DNA from: DAOPZC01 sp035353175
GTDB lineage: Bacteria; Verrucomicrobiota; Kiritimatiellia; RFP12; UBA1067
Assembly (NCBI GenBank): GCA_035353175.1
Contig: DAOPZC010000124.1
Location: 1-7,713 of the forward strand
Length of the DNA stretch: 7,713 nucleotides
Direction of reading: 5' to 3'
A program made the position numbers and the translations under genes. Under the pieces are notes generated by a model. The model worked only from the letters and a program-made list of their open reading frames with translations. It was not told the DNA's origin and did not search any database. Below, piece after piece: positions 1-4,921 of the stretch. Numbering within the stretch: position 1 is the stretch's first letter; each line of letters starts with the position of its first letter.

Positions 1-18
1 TCCCGCCGGAACCTTCCA

Positions 19-57
19 TTTCCGGAAAAGCGTGCAATGCATTTTGCACTTCGCGAA
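19..57. repeat. Cluster of short palindromes upstream of the solute-binding protein gene
   Basis: Three perfect inverted repeats lie nearly end to end. TTTCCGGAAA is at 19-28. GTGCAA (32-37) and TTGCAC (44-49) are perfect arms around a 6-base centre. TTCGCGAA is at 50-57. The middle element has the size and symmetry of an operator for a dimeric regulator; LacI-type regulators commonly bind such sites. It lies about 110 bases before the start codon at 162, so it may act at a distance or serve a gene to the left of the window. The repeats are seen directly; any regulatory role is inferred. Confidence 0.45.
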
Positions 58-86
58 TGGAAAAGGCGGGCGCTTTTTGCGGGTAC

Positions 87-108
87 GGGAATTTCCATGG
101 GAATTACC
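87..108 (+). repeat. Tandem direct repeat GGGAATTWCC, 12-base period
   Basis: GGGAATTTCC (87-96) and GGGAATTACC (99-108) match at nine of ten bases and are separated by two bases, giving a 12-base spacing close to one helical turn. They sit just upstream of the candidate -35 box at 121-126. Such an arrangement would suit two regulator molecules bound on the same face of the DNA. The repeat is visible; the binding role is a guess. Confidence 0.35.
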
Positions 109-120
109 GCGCCATTTGCC

Positions 121-151
121 TTGGCAGTCGGGCCGGTGATTCTGCTACACT
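121..151 (+). promoter_or_regulatory. Candidate sigma70-type promoter with extended -10, for the solute-binding protein gene
   Basis: TTGGCA (121-126) matches the -35 consensus at five of six positions. TACACT (146-151) matches the -10 consensus at four of six and is preceded by TG one base upstream (143-144), which makes an extended -10. The spacer is 19 bases, longer than ideal, but an extended -10 tolerates this. Transcription would begin near 157-159, only a few bases before the ATG at 162, so the message would be almost leaderless. A second start site further upstream would give a transcript that includes the AAGGG at 153-157. Confidence 0.4.
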
Positions 152-161
152 GAAGGGCAGT

Positions 162-1898
162 ATGAAACTGGTGCTGGTCCTATTGCTGGCGGTGGCGGTC
201 ATCGCGTTGCCTTTCGTCTTTTGGCGCGCGCCGGATGAGGGGGACTGGCGTGACGGCGACCCCGAGCTGATCGTTGTGACCCCGCACAACGAAGCGATCC
301 GGCAGGAGTTTGCGGAGGGTTTCTCGCGGTGGCACCAGGCCAAGTTTGGACGTCCGGTGCGGATCGACTGGCGCGTCATCGGCGGCACCACGGAAATCAT
401 GCGCTACCTGGCCGCCGAATATGCCGCGTCCGCGAAGCGGTTCTTCAAGGGGCGCGGGACTGCGTGGCCCGCCAACGGCGCGGAGGTGATCTTTTCCCGC
501 AGGTGTCCGGAGGCTGCCGATGAGAAGACGCTGTGGCAAGCGTTCCGCGCCAGCGACAGCCCAGGCGGGGTTTCCTGCCGTATGGATCTCTTTTTCGGCG
601 GCGGGGGGTATGATCATGAGAAAGCCGAGAAACAGGGGCTTACGGTACCGGCGTGGGCCGCCGGCGGGCCGCCGGTGGGCCTTTTTGAGGACGCGGCCGG
701 CAGAGTTCTGATTCCGCGCGAGATGAACGGCGAGGTCTGGCGCGGGGAGTGTTTCTACGGCAGCGTGCTCAGCGCGTTCGGCATCTGTTATAACATGGAC
801 CGACTCGAGGATCTCGGGATCACCCGCCCGCCCGCCTCATGGGAAGACCTTGCCGACCCGCGCTATTTTGGCCAACTCGGCTTGGCCGATCCCACCAAGA
901 GCGGCAGCGTGGCCAAGGCGTTCGAGATGATCGTTCACGCGCGGTGTTCCCGGCGCGTGGCGGACGCGGGGTTTACGCGTGAGCAGATCCGCCGCAACGA
1001 AACGCGGTTGGCCGAGTTTTCCCCGGGCGTGGCCGAATGGCCGCCGGAGGTTCCGCGCGCGTATCAGGAGGCGGTCGAGCGCGGTTGGCTGGACGGCGTC
1101 AACCTGGTGCGGCGCATCGGCGCGAACGCGCGCTATTTCTCGGATGCTTCGGGCAAAGTCCCGGTCGATGTGGGCATGGGCGCAGCGGCGGCAGGGATCG
1201 CCATCGATTTCTTCGGCCGGCTCCAGTCGGAACTCTCCACGCCGCCGGGACGGCCGCCAGTCATGACGTACGTGACGCCGGTGGGCGGGTCGAGCGTGAC
1301 GGCCGACCCCGTGAGCCTGCTGCGTGGCGCCCAGCACCGCGCGCTGGCCGTGCTGTTCATCGAGTACCTGCTCGGCGAGGAGGGCCAGCGCTTGTGGAAT
1401 TACCGCGTGGGGGCGCCGGGGGGGCCGCGGCGCTTCGCGCTGCGGCGGCTGCCGGTGCGGCGGGATTTCTATCCTTCCGACGACCCCGCGTGGCAGTCGG
1501 CGTTCGAGGTCCGGCGTCCGTATTTCGCAGATCCGCTGTGGCTGCCCGAGGTCGACGCCTACCGCTTGGGGGAGTCTTTCCACTATGAGGCCCGCTGGAC
1601 CGGGCGTCACTTCGGCATTCAGCGCGACCTGATCCGCGCCATGTGCATGGATTCGGGCGACGAGCTGAAGCGCGCGTGGAAGGCGATTCTGGAGAACGGT
1701 GGTCCGGAGAACAATCACGAAGCGATGCGGCTGCTGGAGGCGATGCCCGAGGCGCCGTATCCGCTGACGTGGGCCAGCGCGGTGGGCGAGTATGCCAAGG
1801 TACCGCGTCTGGTCGTTTTGCGCGAGTGGACTGCCTTTTTCCGGCAGCGCTACCGACAAGCCGAAGAAGCGGCTAAAAGACAGGCGGCCGGAAAATGA
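162..1898 (+). CDS. ABC transporter extracellular solute-binding protein, Fbp/AfuA-like, extended form
   Basis: The product is 578 residues. It is predicted to bind a solute outside the membrane and hand it to an ABC permease that is not in this window. The start at 162 is chosen because the next residues form a basic-then-hydrophobic leader (MKLVLVLLLAVAVIALPFVF) and AAGGG lies at 153-157; the frame is open back to 57 but that extension looks non-coding. No lipobox cysteine follows, so the leader may be an uncleaved anchor. Family signs are the opening strand LIVVTPHNE (36-44), the stretch YGSVLSAFGICYNMDRL (199-215), SWEDLADPRYFG (226-237) and ADPTKSGS (242-249), typical of iron(III)-type binding proteins. 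Usual members are about 330-350 residues. This one has roughly 50 extra residues between GGTTEIM (74-80) and MDLFFGGGG (141-149), and a tail of about 140 residues after LPVRRDFY (430-437). The ligand cannot be named. Confidence 0.85.
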   Translation: MKLVLVLLLAVAVIALPFVFWRAPDEGDWRDGDPELIVVTPHNEAIRQEFAEGFSRWHQAKFGRPVRIDWRVIGGTTEIMRYLAAEYAASAKRFFKGRGTAWPANGAEVIFSRRCPEAADEKTLWQAFRASDSPGGVSCRMDLFFGGGGYDHEKAEKQGLTVPAWAAGGPPVGLFEDAAGRVLIPREMNGEVWRGECFYGSVLSAFGICYNMDRLEDLGITRPPASWEDLADPRYFGQLGLADPTKSGSVAKAFEMIVHARCSRRVADAGFTREQIRRNETRLAEFSPGVAEWPPEVPRAYQEAVERGWLDGVNLVRRIGANARYFSDASGKVPVDVGMGAAAAGIAIDFFGRLQSELSTPPGRPPVMTYVTPVGGSSVTADPVSLLRGAQHRALAVLFIEYLLGEEGQRLWNYRVGAPGGPRRFALRRLPVRRDFYPSDDPAWQSAFEVRRPYFADPLWLPEVDAYRLGESFHYEARWTGRHFGIQRDLIRAMCMDSGDELKRAWKAILENGGPENNHEAMRLLEAMPEAPYPLTWASAVGEYAKVPRLVVLREWTAFFRQRYRQAEEAAKRQAAGK

Positions 1899-1908
1899 TA
1901 TCGGGTGT

Positions 1909-1947
1909 AACGGCACGACCGTTTGACGTGTATAAAAAAATTAACGG
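1909..1947. promoter_or_regulatory. Operator-like AACGG half-site array
   Basis: AACGG (1909-1913) and CCGTT (1919-1923) form a perfect inverted repeat around a 5-base centre. A third copy, again as TAACGG, lies at 1942-1947, 34 bases after the first TAACGG (1908-1913). The palindrome touches the first base of the candidate -35 box and the third copy abuts the candidate -10 box, so a bound regulator would cover the promoter. It is not a terminator, since the bases after the stem are not a T run. The repeats are seen; regulation is inferred. Confidence 0.4.
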
Positions 1948-1953
1948 TATATT
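1923..1953 (+). promoter_or_regulatory. Candidate sigma70-type promoter for the three-enzyme cluster
   Basis: TTGACG (1923-1928) matches the -35 consensus at five of six positions. TATATT (1948-1953) matches the -10 consensus at five of six. The spacer is 19 bases and strikingly AT-rich (a run of seven A at 1934-1940) in an otherwise GC-rich window. Transcription would begin near 1960, giving a leader of about 37 bases before the ATG at 1997. The AT content and box quality make this the strongest promoter candidate in the window. Confidence 0.5.
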
Positions 1954-1981
1954 GGGTCATTAAAGGATACGGGCAGTTGGC

Positions 1982-1995
1982 AAGGAAGCGAGGAG
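1982..1995 (+). promoter_or_regulatory. Double Shine-Dalgarno of the alpha/beta hydrolase gene
   Basis: AAGGAAG (1982-1988) sits 8 bases before the ATG at 1997. A second site, AGGAG (1991-1995), is only 1 base from that ATG but 4 bases from the in-frame ATG at 2000. The first pairing favours 1997 and the second would favour 2000; the proteins differ by one methionine only. Confidence 0.5.
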
Positions 1996-1996
1996 C

Positions 1997-3697
1997 ATGA
2001 TGCTTAGATGCTTAGGAATGGCGGTGTTTCTGGCCGGAACCTGTTTGGCGCAGACGACCTCTTCCGTGCCGGAACAGGTGGCGGTTCCGGCGGAAAACAG
2101 TTACACGGGTAAAGCGTTCGCTTATACGCGCACTTTCCGGGAACAGAATCATCGGCACGCGGTCTACGACATCCGGTATCCTTCGCCGGTCACGTCTCCG
2201 CACGAGTCGAACAACACGGTTCCAGCCGAGCTGTATTTGCCGGTGGGGGTCACGCGGGAGCATGCTTTTCCGGCGGTGGTGTGCATGCACATCATCCACG
2301 ATAATTTCGACCTTGAACGCATGCTGTGCACGCGTCTGGCGCAGAACGGGATCATCGCGCTGTTTTTCAAGCAGCCATACTATGGCGAGCGTGGCGGCAC
2401 GGTGGGCAAGCAGCTGCTGGCGAGCGGCGCCAACATTTTTACGGGCGGACTCGAGCAGGGCCTGGAGGATGCGCGGCGCGCCGTGGATATCGTTCAGGCG
2501 ATGCCCCAGGTGCATCCGCGACACGTCGGCATCACCGGCATCAGCATGGGGGCGATCCAGTCGGCCAGCGTGTGCGGTAAGGAACCGCGTATACAGAAGG
2601 CTTTCTTGACCCTCGGCGGGTGCGACATCAAGAAGGTGATTCTTTCGGCTCACGAGACGCGGCGCATGCGGGCGTTCATCCAAGGGCTGCCGCAGGCCGA
2701 GCAGGATCGGGTGTGGGCGTGCATCGACAAACTCGACCCGATCAATGCCAAAGACGCGTTGCGGAAGCTGGGCGAGGGCGGCAATCTGCGCATGGTGTGC
2801 GCGGAGAATGACAATGTCATCCCGCCCGATTGCGGACGCCGGTTGGCCGCGGCGGCGGGGTTCGCGGACCGCGTGACGTGGCTGCCGGGCATGGATCACT
2901 ACACGGCCATGGCCGGTTTCCCGCAGATCATGAAAGATGTCGTCGCTTTCTTCGGCGCGGACGTCCCGGCCTCATGGCAGCCGCCAAAGGGCAATGGCGA
3001 GAAGACCTCGACCGAGTTGCTGGGGGTCTTCCTGTCGGGACTGGCCGCGCTGGCCGGCGGACAGCCGTTGGAAAACACGGCGCACATGGTGGGCGTGGAC
3101 GCCGAGTTCGTCGCGGACGGCAAAACGCAACGCATCGCGTTCGACTACGTGCGTGGCGACCGCGGCCGCTTCAAGCTTTCGGGCGAGTTTCCGACGGTGG
3201 GCAAGGCCGGTTTGGGGCTGGGTGACTATCCTTGGCTGATCGGCGGCGGCAAGGTGACCTTCTGCGGGACTGAAGACGCAAAGGCGGGCGTCACGGCGGC
3301 CGCACTCATCGCACCGCAGCGCATGATGCGGTACCGCGTGGGCGTCGGGGCACTGGCCGGAGCCTCGCTGTCGCCTGAGGCGTTGAAGCAGTACTACACG
3401 CTGGGCGAGGCGCTGGGGTCGAACGGGGAGCGTTCTGTCGAGGTCCGCGTCGATTACAAAAAAACAAAAGGGACCTTGAATCTGACCTTCGCGAAGGACG
3501 CGACACCGCTCAGCGCCGCGTGGGCTTTCGGCGAGGTGACCGGCAAAGCCCGTTTCACGCACTGGAGGCTGAACGCGGTGGCCGACGACTCGGTGTTCGA
3601 CGCGCCGCCGGGGCTGCCGCAAAAAGCGGTGCGGCAGGAAGATGTGTTGCGCATGTTCGCGTCGGTGTTCGAATTCGCGGTGGAGGCGGCAGAATGA
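1997..3697 (+). CDS. Secreted alpha/beta hydrolase (dienelactone-hydrolase-like) with extra C-terminal domain
   Basis: The product is 566 residues, probably an exported esterase or deacylase; the substrate is unknown. Residues 1-18 are a signal peptide with likely cleavage after CLA (16-18), before Gln19. The hydrolase domain spans about 37-320. It shows the nucleophile elbow GISMG with Ser183, a probable acid Asp272 in AENDNVIPP (269-277), and His301 in GMDHYTA (298-304), so the triad looks complete. The usual HG oxyanion motif is replaced by HIIHD (98-102). After a Pro/Gly-rich linker (324-336) comes a region of about 230 residues rich in beta strands. It contains RGRFKLSGEF, an IGGGKVTF segment, and an ending FTHWRLNAVADDSVFDAPPG (520-539), which recalls LolA/LppX-like or DUF2092 proteins; that likeness is by eye only. 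The 3' end overlaps the next gene as ATGA, so the two are surely co-transcribed. A dienelactone hydrolase, acetyl esterase or peptidase role cannot be separated. Confidence 0.85.
   Translation: MMLRCLGMAVFLAGTCLAQTTSSVPEQVAVPAENSYTGKAFAYTRTFREQNHRHAVYDIRYPSPVTSPHESNNTVPAELYLPVGVTREHAFPAVVCMHIIHDNFDLERMLCTRLAQNGIIALFFKQPYYGERGGTVGKQLLASGANIFTGGLEQGLEDARRAVDIVQAMPQVHPRHVGITGISMGAIQSASVCGKEPRIQKAFLTLGGCDIKKVILSAHETRRMRAFIQGLPQAEQDRVWACIDKLDPINAKDALRKLGEGGNLRMVCAENDNVIPPDCGRRLAAAAGFADRVTWLPGMDHYTAMAGFPQIMKDVVAFFGADVPASWQPPKGNGEKTSTELLGVFLSGLAALAGGQPLENTAHMVGVDAEFVADGKTQRIAFDYVRGDRGRFKLSGEFPTVGKAGLGLGDYPWLIGGGKVTFCGTEDAKAGVTAAALIAPQRMMRYRVGVGALAGASLSPEALKQYYTLGEALGSNGERSVEVRVDYKKTKGTLNLTFAKDATPLSAAWAFGEVTGKARFTHWRLNAVADDSVFDAPPGLPQKAVRQEDVLRMFASVFEFAVEAAE
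3682..3697 (+). promoter_or_regulatory. Shine-Dalgarno and ATGA stop-start overlap
   Basis: GGAGG (3682-3686) lies 7 bases before the ATG at 3694, inside the end of the preceding gene. The ATG shares four bases (ATGA, 3694-3697) with the preceding TGA stop. This fixes the start of the NTN hydrolase gene and indicates translational coupling. The frame is open upstream to 3520 but that part overlaps the previous gene and is not coding. Confidence 0.75.
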
Positions 3698-4851
3698 AAC
3701 GGTTGAGTCTTCGGTCTGTTTGTTTAATCGTGGCGGCCTTCGGCGGCTTGACGCTGGGCGCGCAAGAAATGCAACTTGTTGCGCGAGATCCCCAGGGCCA
3801 CGGGATGCTGTGCAAGATCGGCGGGAAACGGGTGCTGATCGTGGACGGCACGCCCGAGCAGATGGGCGCGGCTCATGGCCGCCTGCTCGCCGATCTTGTG
3901 CCGCACGTGATGCCGCGCACCATGGCGCTGGTCGGCGCCGGGCTGGCGGTGCAGAAGGGCGAGTGGTTCTTTGACCGCATCGATGAGATCTACCGCCGGT
4001 CTTCGCCTCACACGCCGGAGCGCTTTCTGCGCGAATGCAGGGCCATGGCCTCCGCGGCGGGAATCACGGAGCGGGATGCGGTCTGCGGCAACTTCTTCCC
4101 GGAGCTGTTTCACTGCAGCGGCGTGGCGGTGCGCAACACCGCGAGCGCCGACGGCCGCGTGGTCCACGCGCGCGTGCTCGACTACATGCGCGACATCAAC
4201 CTTCAGAAGTACACGGTGCTGCAGGTGTTCGTCCCCGCGGACGGCATTCCCTGGGTGTCGGTGGGATACGCCGGCTTTCTGGGCACGGTCACGGCCATGA
4301 ACGCGCGGGGACTGGCGATCGGCGAGATGGGCGGGCGCGGCGAAGGGAACTGGGACGGCATGCCGATGACGTTTCTGATGCGCGAGATCGCGGAGCGCGC
4401 CGAAACGGTCGAGCAGGCGGTCGAGATCATGCGCAAGACGCCGCGCACCTGCGAGTATTACTACGTGATCAGCGACGCCAAAAAGAGCATGGCCGGCGTA
4501 TGCGCCACGCCTGAAAAGGTGGAGGTCTTGCAGCCCGGGCAGCAGCATCCTCTGCTGCCCGCCGTGCCGGCGGACACGGTGATGATGTCGGCGGGGGGAC
4601 GGGCCAAGGCGCTCTCGGAACGGCTGCAGGCGAACTTCGGCAGAATCACGCCCGAGGTGATGATCGGGATCATCAAGCGCCCCGTGGCGATGCGGTCCAA
4701 TCTGCACAACGCGGTTTTCATGCCGGAGACCTTGGACATGTGGTTCGCGGACGCTGGCAAAAAGACGCCCGCCTGCGATGAGCCTTACACCAAGGTCAAC
4801 CTCAAAGCCATACTCGATTTTTACGCGAAGAACGCGGGCGGCCAGCCTTGA
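3694..4851 (+). CDS. Secreted C45-family (AAT-like) NTN hydrolase / acyltransferase
   Basis: The product is 385 residues and belongs by motif to the group of acyl-CoA:6-aminopenicillanate acyltransferase-like NTN hydrolases, which cut or transfer acyl groups on amide bonds using a cysteine. Residues 1-23 are a signal peptide, with likely cleavage at LGA|QE, so it acts outside the cytoplasm. Family signs in order are GTPEQMGAAHGRLL (52-65), the presumed nucleophile Cys141 in FHCSGVAV, the strand ADGRVVHARVLDY (152-164) matching the family pattern DGR..HGRNLDW, MNARGLAIGEMGG, and the late segment HNAVFMPETLDMWFADA. In Penicillium acyltransferase the nucleophile follows a glycine and is freed by self-cleavage; here His140 precedes it. 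Proteolytic maturation, if it occurs, would split the chain at 140/141. The physiological substrate is unknown; amide-linked acyl groups on sugars, peptides or lipids are all possible. It is coupled to the alpha/beta hydrolase gene by ATGA overlap. Confidence 0.8.
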   Translation: MKRLSLRSVCLIVAAFGGLTLGAQEMQLVARDPQGHGMLCKIGGKRVLIVDGTPEQMGAAHGRLLADLVPHVMPRTMALVGAGLAVQKGEWFFDRIDEIYRRSSPHTPERFLRECRAMASAAGITERDAVCGNFFPELFHCSGVAVRNTASADGRVVHARVLDYMRDINLQKYTVLQVFVPADGIPWVSVGYAGFLGTVTAMNARGLAIGEMGGRGEGNWDGMPMTFLMREIAERAETVEQAVEIMRKTPRTCEYYYVISDAKKSMAGVCATPEKVEVLQPGQQHPLLPAVPADTVMMSAGGRAKALSERLQANFGRITPEVMIGIIKRPVAMRSNLHNAVFMPETLDMWFADAGKKTPACDEPYTKVNLKAILDFYAKNAGGQP

Positions 4852-4862
4852 CGATTCTTGCT

Positions 4863-4892
4863 TTGCCTCTGTATCGTGGCGCTTGATAAGAT
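4863..4892 (+). promoter_or_regulatory. Weak candidate promoter before the glycosidase gene
   Basis: TTGCCT (4863-4868) and TAAGAT (4887-4892) each match the sigma70 boxes at four of six positions, with an 18-base spacer. Transcription would begin near 4899, giving a leader of about 23 bases with a purine-rich AAAGGGGGA (4911-4919) ahead of the ATG. No terminator is visible in the 70-base gap, so read-through from the upstream genes is equally possible. Confidence is low because both boxes are imperfect. Confidence 0.22.
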
Positions 4893-4921
4893 AAAAAAGC
4901 TGATCGCAGAAAAGGGGGACT

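Noticed and set aside
60..77. Possible terminator hairpin ending in TTTTT at 74-78
   Set aside because: The arms pair only with a bulge and leave too small a loop; no gene end is visible just upstream.
57..161. Upstream extension of the solute-binding protein reading frame to an ATG at 57
   Set aside because: The extension reads as non-coding, overlaps repeats and a promoter-like element, and would bury the clear hydrophobic leader that begins at 162.
837..1916. Antisense open frame of 359 codons across the solute-binding protein gene
   Set aside because: A shadow of the GC-rich coding strand with shadow-like composition; the sense frame shows the binding-protein motifs.
1909..1930. Possible intrinsic terminator after the solute-binding protein gene
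   Set aside because: The 5-base stem is short and is followed by TGACGTG and then an A run, not a T run, on the + strand.
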